From contig NZ_RPDJ01000064.1 in the NCBI RefSeq assembly GCF_004023625.1, positions 1 to 34,193 of the forward strand: 34,193 bases of DNA, given 5' to 3'. Below the pieces are notes generated by a model that saw only the letters and a program-made list of their open reading frames with translations, had not been told where the DNA came from and made no database searches. Positions 8,504-16,930 of this stretch are shown piece by piece (the stretch's first letter is position 1; the number at the start of each line of letters is the position of its first letter). The translations under genes were made by a program, and so were the position numbers. The stretch is from Streptomyces cavernae. GTDB taxonomy: Bacteria; Actinomycetota; Actinomycetes; Streptomycetales; Streptomycetaceae.

Positions 8504-9349
8504 TCACACCAGCATGCGGCCGCGCAGGCGCTTGCACCGCCGGTACCAGCCGCCGACCAGTTCGTCGATCACCGGGTCGCCCGTCTCCCCATCGCTGACC
8601 TCGTGGGCCCGGCCGGCCGCGCGAACCGCCAGCCGGCGGGCGGCGAGCCGCAGGGGGATGGTGGGGATGGTGAGCCGCTCCAGGTGGTTGCCCAGGCGCT
8701 CGAGCGTGCTGAGGTCGAAGAACTCGCGTTGCCAGCGCAGTTCGTTGTGGCGCCAGTCCTTCAGACCATTGAAACCGCGGCCGTCGTTGTGGTGCATGAC
8801 GTCCTGGAGGTCCTGGACGATCACGCGCTTGCCGGCGGCACGGACCAGGGTGGCGAGGATGACGCCGAGCCCCTCGAAACCGCGGTAGTGCCCCTCGGGG
8901 AAGCGGATGTTCTCGATGGTCCAGCGGTTGACGCACAGGATGACGTCGTCCACGGCGTGGACCTCGTAGCGGTCCGACCCGTAGTCGTGGACCTTGTCGT
9001 AGTCGGTGACCCGGCCGCGCCGGGTCACCTTTTCGTTCCACCAGGCCAGCGAGACGGTGTCGGAGCCGCCGACCGAGCCGAGCATCCCCACGGAGTCGTC
9101 CTCGAAGACCGGCTGTGCCACCTCGACCGGATTCTTCCGCAGCTCGACGTCGTCGTGGAGCATCACCAGCCCGGTGATGTCGGAGTTGGCGGCCGCCTGG
9201 TCGAACATGGCGTTGTACGCCGAGAACAGTGAGCGCTGGTTGCGCATGGTGAACACTGGGCTGCCCGGTGTCCGGACCCGCTCGATACCCGGCAGGCAGA
9301 TGCGCTCAAACAGATTGCCCGGGCCTACGCAGACGCCGTAACCGATCAC
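8504..9349 (-). CDS. strF: StrF, glycosyltransferase-like protein
   Basis: The 281-residue StrF has a LVMLHDDVEL segment (Asp66-Asp67-Val68) typical of GT-A/GT2-like transferases, where the acidic pair binds the metal-nucleotide sugar. A later MHHNDGRGFNG region is a plausible acceptor or metal site. It is the second glycosyltransferase candidate beside StrH, matching the two glycosidic bonds of streptomycin; which enzyme makes which bond cannot be told here. The start is GTG at 9349 with AAGGGAGG eight bases upstream. It lies 40 bp after strB1 and 9 bp before strG. Confidence 0.83.
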   Translation of the reverse strand: MIGYGVCVGPGNLFERICLPGIERVRTPGSPVFTMRNQRSLFSAYNAMFDQAAANSDITGLVMLHDDVELRKNPVEVAQPVFEDDSVGMLGSVGGSDTVSLAWWNEKVTRRGRVTDYDKVHDYGSDRYEVHAVDDVILCVNRWTIENIRFPEGHYRGFEGLGVILATLVRAAGKRVIVQDLQDVMHHNDGRGFNGLKDWRHNELRWQREFFDLSTLERLGNHLERLTIPTIPLRLAARRLAVRAAGRAHEVSDGETGDPVIDELVGGWYRRCKRLRGRMLV

Positions 9350-9389
9350 GTGGTCAACCTCCCTTGGCGGTAGCGAACGTGGCGGGCCA

Positions 9390-10436
9390 TCAGAACCGGT
9401 AGGTCTCCAGCGCGCCGGTGCGGCGGACGTCGAGCGTGGCGCAGTGGAAGCCGCCGCCGAGGGTGCGCGAGTGGGTGAGCTGGAGCGGCAGCACGTCCAT
9501 CCCGTGCTTCTCCAGCAGCTTGATCAGCCCGGTCTGCCGGCGGTCCACGACGGCCAGGTCGGGCCGCACCACCAGCAGGTTCATGCCGATCCACACCGAG
9601 CAGTGCGGCTTGTCGCCGGTGAAGCCGATGTCGACCAGCTCGGGGCAGGTGATGGTCTCCCACGACCGCAGGAAGTCGGGCATGTTCCGGTCGTTGACCC
9701 GCGAGGGGTTGATCAGCACGAGGCCGGGCCGCAGCGGCACGATGGTTGAGTCCACATGGGTGGACGCGTACAGCCCCCGGCAGGGGTGCACCGTGTAGGT
9801 GTCGCCGACCGCCGACTGGAGCCACTTGGCGCCGAGTTCGTTGCCGCTGTCGGACACCAGGTAGAGCAGGTCGGTGCCGAAGCGCAGCACGTTGGCGGCG
9901 TCGAACACCGGCTCCACGTCGGTCAGCCGCTCACCGGCCGGGGCCTGAGGGTCGTAGGAGGCGTCGGTCAGCCGCGGCTTGGGCGCGGACAGCCACCGGG
10001 CACCGCTGGCGAAGTAGTCCAGCAAGATGTCCTTGTAGGCGAGCGACTCCAGGAAGCGGGCGCGCAGCGCCATCGGGGTTTCGATGACGGTCCGGCCGAT
10101 GGACAGCAGCCCGTCGCGGGGGCAGTAGTCGTGGAAGCCGTCCGTCTCCCAGTCGGGGGTCCTGATCAGTGCGGCGTTGTCACGGGCCTGGGGCCGGCGC
10201 ACCGTGACGCCGAGCTTGGTCAGCTCCTCCACCAGGATGTGGAGTTCCTCCTCGGTCTCCTTCACCACCCGGTCCGGGTAGGCGCCGGAGGGGACCTGAC
10301 CCTGGCTGTCGTACTCGCTCGCGTACTCCACCGCGAAGACGCTGCGGTCGGCGCGAGGGACGCGGGCGCCCACCGCCGTGCCGACGATGATCTCCTCCAG
10401 CGGGTCCCATTCGTTGTGCACGCTGACAAGGCTCAT
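9390..10436 (-). CDS. strB1: StrB1, scyllo-inosamine-4-phosphate amidinotransferase
   Basis: StrB1 transfers the amidino group of arginine to scyllo-inosamine-4-phosphate. The 348-residue protein has the beta/alpha-propeller family's catalytic triad at positions that agree with the published StrB1 structure as I recall it: Asp179 (VFDAANV), His227 (STHVDS) and Cys332 (GGGFHCATLD). The N-terminus SLVSVHNEWDPLEE is shared with StrB2. The ATG at 10436 follows GAGGAG. It is the first gene of the long minus-strand operon strB1-F-G-H-I-K-S-T, with its own promoter expected in the upstream 0.5-kb gap, because a strong terminator isolates it from strA. Confidence 0.96.
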   Translation of the reverse strand: MSLVSVHNEWDPLEEIIVGTAVGARVPRADRSVFAVEYASEYDSQGQVPSGAYPDRVVKETEEELHILVEELTKLGVTVRRPQARDNAALIRTPDWETDGFHDYCPRDGLLSIGRTVIETPMALRARFLESLAYKDILLDYFASGARWLSAPKPRLTDASYDPQAPAGERLTDVEPVFDAANVLRFGTDLLYLVSDSGNELGAKWLQSAVGDTYTVHPCRGLYASTHVDSTIVPLRPGLVLINPSRVNDRNMPDFLRSWETITCPELVDIGFTGDKPHCSVWIGMNLLVVRPDLAVVDRRQTGLIKLLEKHGMDVLPLQLTHSRTLGGGFHCATLDVRRTGALETYRF

Positions 10437-10907
10437 GACACTCCTCACGTGGATGGGCAGGGGGATGCGACGACCGGTGGCCGGTGCGGCGTGGGCCGGC
10501 CCGCGGCGTGTGCCGCCGGCCCCGGGGGCGCGGCGGTGGGCGGAAGGCGGGCCGGGACGTGTGCCGGCTGCCGGGAACGGCCCGGCTGGTACGGCGTACG
10601 ACGGGAGGTACGGAACGAACGGCGGGAACGGCCTCGACGGTACCGGTGGGCGTTCGGGCCCCGCTCCGGGGGACCGCGCGGGATTCCGGTGCGACGTTCC
10701 TCAGCGGCGTCGCCCGGACCACCGGACCGCTCGAAGGCTAACAACCGCCGCCTCGATCCGCGACTGTGTCCGCTGCCGCCCCGCGCCGTCGCGGACGAGG
10801 TCGCCACCTGGGCTTTCCCGGGCACGGGTCAAGGCCCGCGCAGCCCGCCGCCTTCCATGGACACACCGGGAGGGCGGCACACATCGGGGCCTCCGGGCAA
10901 CGAAAAG
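10437..10907. other. non-coding region upstream of strB1
   Basis: No credible gene lies between strB1 and the strA terminator; the overlapping open frames are low-complexity. In S. griseus the strB1 promoter is the classic StrR-activated promoter, so this gap should hold the strB1 promoter. By eye I find no full GTTCGAC(N)GTCGAAC box. The nearest resemblance is one half-site-like CTTCGAGCG on the minus strand at 10736-10728. A convincing -10/-35 pair was not found either. Confidence 0.5.
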
Positions 10908-10943
10908 AACGCGACGCGCACCCGGGTGGGTGCGCGTCGCGTT
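10908..10943 (-). terminator. strong intrinsic terminator after strA
   Basis: A perfect 16-bp stem (AACGCGACGCGCACCC at 10908-10923 and its complement at 10928-10943) has a 4-nt loop. On the minus strand it is followed by CTTTTCG, a short T-run. It lies 58 bp past the strA stop and separates the strR-strA unit from strB1. Confidence 0.85.
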
Positions 10944-11001
10944 CGGCGGCGTACGGCTCGTCAGGCCCGTGAGGCCAGTGCGCTGGGGGGCGTGTGCCTG
11001 G

Positions 11002-11925
11002 TCAGTGGCGCGACAGCGCGTCGGCCACGGCGGTCTGCGACGGGTGGATCGTGGTGCGCCCGTCCTCGATGTCCCACAGCGTGTTCTGGAGCAGCCGGCC
11101 CAGGGTCCAGCCAGCCGCGCGATCGCGGTCCAGTCCCAGCGCCTCGGTCAGCAGGTCGAAGCGCCGGCGGACCACCCGCAGCGGGTCGCCGGTCCCCTCG
11201 AGCTTCTCCCAGCCCGTGTCCAGCGCGGGCCACAGGTCGAAGCCCGGATCACCGGCCAGCGGTTCGGGGTCGATGGCCAGCCATGGCTCACGCTCGGCGG
11301 CCAGCACGTTGTCGTAGTGCAGGTCCCAGTGCAGCATCCGGTCCCCCGGCTCGCCCACGAGCTCGGTGACGGCCGACGCCCAGCCGCGCAGGCGCTGCCG
11401 GTCGGCGGGGTCCGTCAGTGAGCCGACGGCCCCGGGCACGGCCTCCAGCATCTCGCGTGCGATTCCGCCCAGGTCGCGCAGCCCGTCGGGTGCCGGGACG
11501 GAGTGCAGCCTTTCCAGCAGCCCGGCCAGGGTGCGCATGGCCACGTCGTCGTCCTCGACGGACGCCAGGGTGCGCGAGGCGTCCAGGCGCTCCAGCAGCA
11601 TGGCACTGCTCACCGGGTCGTGGTCGAGCAACCGCACGACGCCGTTGCCGTTCCAGACGCGCAGCCCGGTCAGCGCGGCGGTCGTCTCCTCGCGGGGCAT
11701 CTGGAGCTTGAGCGCGGCCCGGGTGCCGTCGGCGCGCCGTACGGGCACCACGAGCGAGGCCTCACCGGAGGCGACGCCGCCGTCCTGCTCCAGGTCCCAC
11801 CGGCTGAGCAGTTGCGCGACCAGGGCGGGCATGGTGGCGATCCAGGCCCGTTCCTCCTCACCACCGTTCCTCGTCAGGGACGCGGCCAGGGCGTCGGGGA
11901 CTTCGATTTTTTCCGGCGTACTCAT
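11002..11925 (-). CDS. strA: StrA, streptomycin 6-phosphotransferase APH(6)
   Basis: StrA (also aphD) phosphorylates the 6-hydroxyl of streptomycin and gives self-resistance; phosphorylated intermediates also stay inactive until StrK acts. The 307-residue length is that expected for APH(6). Kinase features are Lys73 (ALKLQ), the catalytic loop LHWDLHYDNVL (Asp201, Asn206) and the metal site AIDPEPLAGDPGFDL (Asp219). The ATG at 11925 follows AAGGAAAG. It lies 163 bp after strR on the same strand, as in S. griseus where both share the strR transcript, and is followed by a strong terminator. Confidence 0.95.
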   Translation of the reverse strand: MSTPEKIEVPDALAASLTRNGGEEERAWIATMPALVAQLLSRWDLEQDGGVASGEASLVVPVRRADGTRAALKLQMPREETTAALTGLRVWNGNGVVRLLDHDPVSSAMLLERLDASRTLASVEDDDVAMRTLAGLLERLHSVPAPDGLRDLGGIAREMLEAVPGAVGSLTDPADRQRLRGWASAVTELVGEPGDRMLHWDLHYDNVLAAEREPWLAIDPEPLAGDPGFDLWPALDTGWEKLEGTGDPLRVVRRRFDLLTEALGLDRDRAAGWTLGRLLQNTLWDIEDGRTTIHPSQTAVADALSRH

Positions 11926-12088
11926 CGGTCTTTCCTTCACGGGGAGTTGCCCGCCGCGGCCCGGCCGTGGTGACCCGAGCGGGCCCGTCGGCGGGACCGG
12001 GCGGTCTACCAGGGTCGCGCGGTGTGCGCGTGGCCGGCCGCGGGGCCGGGGTTCTCGGGGGCGCCGTCCGTGGCCGTGCCCGGGCACC

Positions 12089-13183
12089 TCACCGCAGGCC
12101 GGCCCGGGGCAGCGGGGCGTCCGTGTCGCCGTCGGTGACGTCCGGAGCCCGCTCGTCGGTCCTGTCGGCGTCGACCCGTTCGAGCTGCTCGGCCACGCGC
12201 TGCCATATCTCGGCGCAGCTCCGGGCGAGTTCGGCGATGACCTCGGCGCGGTGCGGCGGCACGTTGCCAAGCAGCCGGTCCCAGTCCTGGCTGCGCACGG
12301 CCACCACGTTGAGCCAGCGCAGCAGCACCCGGCCGTCCTCGGTGAACCGTATGGACGGGTCGCGGCTGAGGTGACGAAGCATCAGGGCACATGAGGGAGC
12401 GGTTTTCTCGGCCCGTTCGGTACGGGCCGATGGCTGTTCGGCGACCGCCGGCGTGTCCCGCACGCGGTCGCGTCCGGGCAGCGGGCTCTCGCCCCGGCCC
12501 AGCCGCTTGCGGACGTCGGAGGCGGTGCCCAGGGACACCCCGGCCCGGGCGGCGATCTGACGCAGCGGGGCCGTGGGGTTCTCCTGGATCAGACGGCCGG
12601 CCAACTGCCGTCCCTCCGTGGCGTCCAGGGGGCGGGTCCGCCCGTCCCGGCCGACCCGTACGTTCGACTGTGTAACTCCCGCGGTCGAACAGGACCGCAG
12701 GGTTCCCACCGTTTTCGCGGAGAGGCCGGTCGCCCGTCCGATGGCCCGGTCGGACCAGAGCGGATGGCTGGTGAGGATGCGGCTCGCGGCGGCCTTTCGG
12801 TCGTCGAGGGAGAGCGGCAGGCCGTGGGCGATGTTCGCTTTGACCGCGAGGACGAAAGCTTCTTTCTCCTCCCCCTCGAAGTACCGGACCGCGATCTCGG
12901 TGGCGCCGCGGAGTCCGGCGGCCCGCAGCCGGTGCATGCCGTCGATGACCCGCAGTGTGGAGCGCATCACCACAATGGGAGGAAGTTCCGCTCCGGATTC
13001 TGCGAGAGTACGAATGTGTTCGGCATCCTCGCCGGAACTGCGAGGGGAATCGGAGGCCCGGAGCGAATCGATCGGCACCATGACCACGTCGGACAATTGG
13101 AAGCTATTCTCGTCGGATTCTCCCAGGCACCCAATTGGCTGGTCACGCACTTGAACAGGACTGTTACCTAAAACAGGCTCCAT
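12089..13183 (-). CDS. strR: StrR, pathway-specific transcriptional activator
   Basis: StrR activates the streptomycin genes by binding GTTCGActG-N11-CagTcGAAc boxes. The 364-residue protein has a ParB-like N-terminal domain (VIDGMHRLRAAG, residues 79-90) and two helix-turn-helix segments, about 144-166 (WSDRAIGRATGLSAKTVG) and 206-228 (APLRQIAARAGVSLGTASDV). In S. griseus strR is switched on by AdpA in the A-factor cascade. Here the fifth codon is TTA, so translation should also need bldA. The ATG at 13183 follows AAAGGATAGG. A StrR box lies inside the gene at 12662-12690. The tail after residue 330 is acidic and probably variable. Confidence 0.95.
   Translation of the reverse strand: MEPVLGNSPVQVRDQPIGCLGESDENSFQLSDVVMVPIDSLRASDSPRSSGEDAEHIRTLAESGAELPPIVVMRSTLRVIDGMHRLRAAGLRGATEIAVRYFEGEEKEAFVLAVKANIAHGLPLSLDDRKAAASRILTSHPLWSDRAIGRATGLSAKTVGTLRSCSTAGVTQSNVRVGRDGRTRPLDATEGRQLAGRLIQENPTAPLRQIAARAGVSLGTASDVRKRLGRGESPLPGRDRVRDTPAVAEQPSARTERAEKTAPSCALMLRHLSRDPSIRFTEDGRVLLRWLNVVAVRSQDWDRLLGNVPPHRAEVIAELARSCAEIWQRVAEQLERVDADRTDERAPDVTDGDTDAPLPRAGLR
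12662..12690. promoter_or_regulatory. StrR-binding box inside strR
   Basis: GTTCGACTG, 11 nt, CGGTCGAAC: seventeen of eighteen positions fit the published StrR consensus. It overlaps strR codons 165-174, between the two helix-turn-helix regions. A StrR site inside its own gene has been described in S. griseus, as I recall. It may regulate strR/strA or act at a distance. Confidence 0.8.
13169..13171 (-). promoter_or_regulatory. TTA (bldA-dependent) codon 5 of strR
   Basis: The strR message begins ATG GAG CCT GTT TTA. TTA so close to the start is an effective block until the bldA tRNA is made, tying activator synthesis, and thus the whole pathway, to development. Confidence 0.9.
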
Positions 13184-13617
13184 TACCTATCCTTTGGTCG
13201 CCGGGCATTCAGGGCAGCACGTGTCAAGACCTTCGCTCTTTCTCCCGGCATATGCCTAGCATCCATGAACGCTTGCGTAAAGCAACCCCCAGCGGCCGAA
13301 AGGCGACCTCGGGGCGGGTGGGTCACTCACCGGCGCGGGCACCGTCGCCGCACGGCAGACCGGCAGAACAGGGGGTGCCGGACAGGGCCGCGGGGACGAC
13401 GGCCCGAGCCATGCACTCCTTTCTGGCCACTGCCGACGAACAATCAGTCGTCCTCGTCAACGCAGTCTTACGCAAAAGGATTCATCGCGCGGCGGGAAAA
13501 CGTCACACCGTCCGCCGCCTCCCGCCGCTGTCCGGCGGCGCGGCCTCTCCCGCGACAGCGCCACGCATCCGTGTTCCCACGCCCCCCGTGTTCCCAAGAC
13601 CACACAGGGAGAACGAC
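13184..13617. promoter_or_regulatory. divergent strR/strD control region
   Basis: These 434 bp between divergent strR and strD hold no gene and are locally less GC-rich. On the minus strand TTGACA (13229-13224) is a good -35-like hexamer about 40 bp before strR, though no clear -10 follows at normal spacing. TTGCGTAA (13273-13280) and its reverse complement TTACGCAA (13468-13475) form a spaced inverted pair. In S. griseus AdpA binds upstream of strR; I could not find an unambiguous TGGCSNGWWY site here. No StrR box is present. Confidence 0.5.
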
Positions 13618-14685
13618 ATGAAAGCGCTCGTACTGGCCGGCGGAGCGGGCACGCGCCTGAGGCCCATAACGCACACGTCCGCGAAGCAGTTGGTACCGGT
13701 GGCCAACAAACCCGTCCTGTTCTACGGGCTGGAGGCGATCGCCGCGGCCGGCATCACCGATGTCGGTATCGTTGTCGGCGACACCTTCGGTGAAATCACC
13801 GATGCCGTGGGGGACGGCTCGAAATTCGGTCTCGACGTGAGTTACATACCGCAGGCGAAACCCCTGGGACTCGCGCACGCCGTCCTGGTGGCCCGCGATT
13901 ACCTGGGCGAGGACGACTTCGTCATGTATCTCGGCGACAACTTCGTGGTGGGCGGCATCGAGGGACCCATCCGGGACTTCCGCGCCGCCCGGCCGGACGC
14001 GCATCTGCTGCTCACCCATGTGTCCGACCCCCGGTCCTTCGGCGTGGCCGAACTGGACGCCTCGGGGCGGGTGTGCGGGCTGGAGGAGAAGCCCGCCCAC
14101 CCCAGGAGCGACCTGGCGCTGGTCGGGGTGTACCTCTTCTCCCCCGCGATCCACGAGGCCGTGCGGGCCATCAATCCCTCGTGGCGCGGGGAGTTGGAGA
14201 TCACCGACGCGGTGCAGTGGCTGATCGACGCCGGCCGGGACGTGCGCTCCACGCAGATCACCGGCTACTGGAAGGACACCGGCAACGTGGCCGACATGCT
14301 GGAGGTGAACCGGCTCGTGCTTGAGGCGACCGAGCCGCGCTGCGACGGCCTGGTGGACGAGCACAGCAACCTCATCGGACGCGTCCGGGTCGAGGAGGGC
14401 GCCGAGGTGCGCAACTCCCGTGTGGTGGGCCCCGCCGTGATCGGTGCGGGCGCGGTCGTGGCCGGCTCGTACGTGGGGCCGTTCACCTCCATCGCCGAGG
14501 ACTGCCTAGTGGAGGACAGCGAGGTCGAGTTCTCCATCATGCTGCGCGGCGCCTCCATCAGCGGGGTGCGGCGCATCGAGGCGTCACTCATCGGCCGCCA
14601 TGTGCGGGTGACGTCCGCGCCGCCGGTGCCGCACGCCCATCGCCTCGTGCTCGGCGACCACAGCACGGCGCAGATCTCCTCCTGA
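13618..14685 (+). CDS. strD: StrD, glucose-1-phosphate thymidylyltransferase
   Basis: StrD makes dTDP-glucose from dTTP and glucose-1-phosphate, the first step to dTDP-dihydrostreptose. The nucleotidyltransferase signature MKALVLAGGAGTRLRPIT is at the extreme N-terminus, followed by KQLVPVANKP and a YLGDN metal site. The 355-residue length places it in the long RmlA group with a C-terminal left-handed beta-helix of hexapeptide repeats (about residues 245-340). The ATG at 13618 follows AGGGAG; the frame is open further upstream but non-coding. It is first in the plus-strand strD-strE-strL unit. Confidence 0.95.
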   Translation: MKALVLAGGAGTRLRPITHTSAKQLVPVANKPVLFYGLEAIAAAGITDVGIVVGDTFGEITDAVGDGSKFGLDVSYIPQAKPLGLAHAVLVARDYLGEDDFVMYLGDNFVVGGIEGPIRDFRAARPDAHLLLTHVSDPRSFGVAELDASGRVCGLEEKPAHPRSDLALVGVYLFSPAIHEAVRAINPSWRGELEITDAVQWLIDAGRDVRSTQITGYWKDTGNVADMLEVNRLVLEATEPRCDGLVDEHSNLIGRVRVEEGAEVRNSRVVGPAVIGAGAVVAGSYVGPFTSIAEDCLVEDSEVEFSIMLRGASISGVRRIEASLIGRHVRVTSAPPVPHAHRLVLGDHSTAQISS

Positions 14686-14734
14686 CGCCTCCTGATCCCG
14701 ACCCGTTCCGAGCGGAAGGCAAGAGCCCGTTCCC

Positions 14735-15724
14735 ATGACCACACATCTGCTCGTCACCGGGGGAGCCGGTTTCATCGGTTCCCACTACGTCCGCACCCTG
14801 CTCGGCCCCGACGGCCCGCCCGATGTGGTGGTGACCGTGCTGGACTCCCTGAACTACGCCGGCAATCCGGCCAACCTGGCAACCGCGCGCGACCACCCCC
14901 GCTACCGGTTCGTGCACGGCGACATCTGCGACGCGGTGCTGGTCGACCGGGTGATGGCCGGCCAGGACCAGGTCGTGCACTTCGCCGCCGAGTCCCACGT
15001 GGACCGCTCCCTGGTCGATGCCTCCGCCTTCGTACGCACCAATGTGCACGGCACCCAGACGCTGCTGGACGCGGCGCGGCGGCACGGGGCGGCGCCGTTC
15101 GTCCAGGTGTCAACCGACGAGGTCTACGGGTCCATCGAGCACGGCTCGTGGACCGAGGACGAACCGCTGCGGCCCAACAGCCCCTACTCCGCCTCCAAGG
15201 CGTCCGCCGACCTGCTGGTGCTGGCCCACTACGTCAGCCACGGCCTGGACGTGCGGGTGACCCGCTGCTCCAACAACTACGGGCCCCACCAGTTCCCGGA
15301 GAAGCTGGTCCCCCGCTTCATCACCCTACTGATGGACGGACACCGGGTGCCGCTGTACGGGGACGGGCTGCACGTGCGTGAGTGGCTGCACGTCGACGAC
15401 CACGTACGGGGCATCGAGGCGGTCCGGACGCGCGGCCGGGCCGGCCGGGTGTACAACATCGGAGGGGGCACCACGCTGAGCAACAGGGAGCTGGTGGGGC
15501 TGCTCCTCGAGGCGTGCGGTGCCGACTGGAGCAGCGTGGTGCACGTCGAGGACCGCAAGGGGCACGACCGGCGTTACTCGGTGGACTCCACCCGGATACG
15601 GCGGGAACTGGGCTTCATGCCGGCCACCGGCCTGGCCGAGGGGCTGGCCGCCACCGTCGCCTGGTACCGGACGAACCGCCCCTGGTGGGAGCCGCTGCTC
15701 CCGGCCGGCTCGCTGCCCGCCTAG
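14735..15724 (+). CDS. strE: StrE, dTDP-glucose 4,6-dehydratase
   Basis: StrE converts dTDP-glucose to dTDP-4-keto-6-deoxyglucose. The 329-residue extended short-chain dehydrogenase has the NAD-binding GGAGFIG (residues 9-15), the dehydratase triad region VSTDEVYG (Thr127, Asp128, Glu129) and Tyr151-x3-Lys155 (YSASK). It starts 49 bp after strD with GGAAGG upstream, and is followed by a 212-bp gap with inverted repeats before strL. Confidence 0.96.
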   Translation: MTTHLLVTGGAGFIGSHYVRTLLGPDGPPDVVVTVLDSLNYAGNPANLATARDHPRYRFVHGDICDAVLVDRVMAGQDQVVHFAAESHVDRSLVDASAFVRTNVHGTQTLLDAARRHGAAPFVQVSTDEVYGSIEHGSWTEDEPLRPNSPYSASKASADLLVLAHYVSHGLDVRVTRCSNNYGPHQFPEKLVPRFITLLMDGHRVPLYGDGLHVREWLHVDDHVRGIEAVRTRGRAGRVYNIGGGTTLSNRELVGLLLEACGADWSSVVHVEDRKGHDRRYSVDSTRIRRELGFMPATGLAEGLAATVAWYRTNRPWWEPLLPAGSLPA

Positions 15725-15732
15725 AAGTGTCG

Positions 15733-15828
15733 TGAAGATCTTGGAATTGCGCCGGTCTTATACCGGTTCGCCCTAATGAAATTTACCGGCAATTCAGGGC
15801 GATCCGGGCGGCCGAAGCAAGATCTTCA
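15733..15828. repeat. nested inverted repeats between strE and strL
   Basis: TGAAGATCTTG (15733-15743) and its reverse complement CAAGATCTTCA (15818-15828) flank further pairs: GAATTGC (15744-15750) with GCAATTC (15789-15795), CGCCCT (15769-15774) with AGGGCG (15796-15801), and a CCGGT/ACCGG mini-hairpin (15752-15766). The core AAGATCTT is itself palindromic, so it also counts as a direct repeat with centres 84 bp apart. The segment is A/T-rich for this cluster. It could be a protein-binding array, a promoter for strL or a structured leader. Confidence 0.65.
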
Positions 15829-15936
15829 TCCGTTTTCCAGGGCGCGTCTTTCGGGTCGCGCCCGGCACGATCCGAAAGGCACGCCCTGGGTTCCCTCCGC
15901 CCGACGCCGGGCGCGCATCCCCCGGAGACCGACACC

Positions 15937-16851
15937 ATGTCCCCGTACCCTCGCCCACGCTGGCTCGTCATCGGTGCGTCCGGCATGCTGGGACGCGAAC
16001 TCACCTCCCTGCTGCTGCGCCGGGGTGCGGCGGTGACCGCGCTCGGCCGCGGCGCCCTGGACATCACGGACGGCGCGGCCGTGCGGGCCGCGCTGGCGCG
16101 CCACCGGCCGGCGGTGGTGGTCAACTGCGCGGCGTGGACCGCGGTCGACGCGGCGGAGTCGGAGCCCTCAAGGGCCATGGCGGTGAACGGCGACGGGCCG
16201 CGTCATCTCGCCCGGGCCTGCCGCGCCCTGGACGCCGTCCTGCTCCAGCTCTCCACCGACTACGTGTTCGCCGGGTCGGCCACGCGGCCGTACCGGGAGG
16301 ACGACCCCACCGCCCCGCGCACGGTGTACGGCCACACCAAGCGGGCCGGTGAACGGGCGGTGCTGAGCACCCTGCCGGAGGCCGGCTACGTGGTCCGCAC
16401 CGCCTGGCTGTACGGGGCGGGCGGGCCCAACTTCGTGGCCACGATGATCCGCCTGGAGGCCGAGCAGGACACCGTGCGCGTGGTGGACGACCAGCACGGC
16501 CAGCCGACCTGGACCGCCGATCTCGCCGACCGGCTGGCGGCGCTGGGCTCGGCGGCACTCGCCGGTGCGGCGCCCGCCGGTGTCTACCACGCGACCAACA
16601 CCGGCGGTACCACCTGGTACGCCCTGGCCCGCGAGACGTTCCGGCTGCTCGGCGCCGATCCCGACCGGGTCCGGCCCATCACCAGCCGGGCGCTGGCCCG
16701 GCCGGCCACGCGGCCCGGTTACAGCGTGCTGGACCAGCCGCGCTGGCGGGAGGCGGGCCTGGAGCCGTTGCGGGACTGGCGCGCCGCGCTGACGGAGGCG
16801 TTCCCCACGCTCTGCGGTGCGGTGGGCCGTTCGGCGGTGCCCCGGCGGTGA
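15937..16851 (+). CDS. strL: StrL, dTDP-4-dehydrorhamnose (dihydrostreptose) reductase
   Basis: StrL performs the final reduction to dTDP-L-dihydrostreptose, working with StrM. The 304-residue RmlD-type reductase has GASGMLG (residues 13-19), the LSTDYVFAG segment and Tyr131-x3-Lys135 (YGHTK). The ATG at 15937 follows CGGAGA. The gene ends before a hairpin that also serves convergent strM. Confidence 0.95.
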   Translation: MSPYPRPRWLVIGASGMLGRELTSLLLRRGAAVTALGRGALDITDGAAVRAALARHRPAVVVNCAAWTAVDAAESEPSRAMAVNGDGPRHLARACRALDAVLLQLSTDYVFAGSATRPYREDDPTAPRTVYGHTKRAGERAVLSTLPEAGYVVRTAWLYGAGGPNFVATMIRLEAEQDTVRVVDDQHGQPTWTADLADRLAALGSAALAGAAPAGVYHATNTGGTTWYALARETFRLLGADPDRVRPITSRALARPATRPGYSVLDQPRWREAGLEPLRDWRAALTEAFPTLCGAVGRSAVPRR

Positions 16852-16883
16852 GGTGCCGCTCCCGGCCGGGGGCGCACGCGGAC

Positions 16884-16919
16884 GACGGCCCACCGGTGGA
16901 TGTCCACCGGTGGGCCGTC
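16884..16919. terminator. bidirectional hairpin between convergent strL and strM
   Basis: A perfect 16-bp stem (GACGGCCCACCGGTGG at 16884-16899, complement at 16904-16919) with an ATGT loop lies in the 79-bp gap between the two convergent stops. No T-run follows on either side, but such GC-rich stems end transcription in Streptomyces, and it should serve both genes. Confidence 0.75.
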
Positions 16920-16930
16920 CGGTCGTGCGC

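Noticed and set aside
10728..10736. CTTCGAGCG (minus strand) as the strB1 StrR site
   Set aside because: Only a partial half-site and the other half does not match; not strong enough to annotate.
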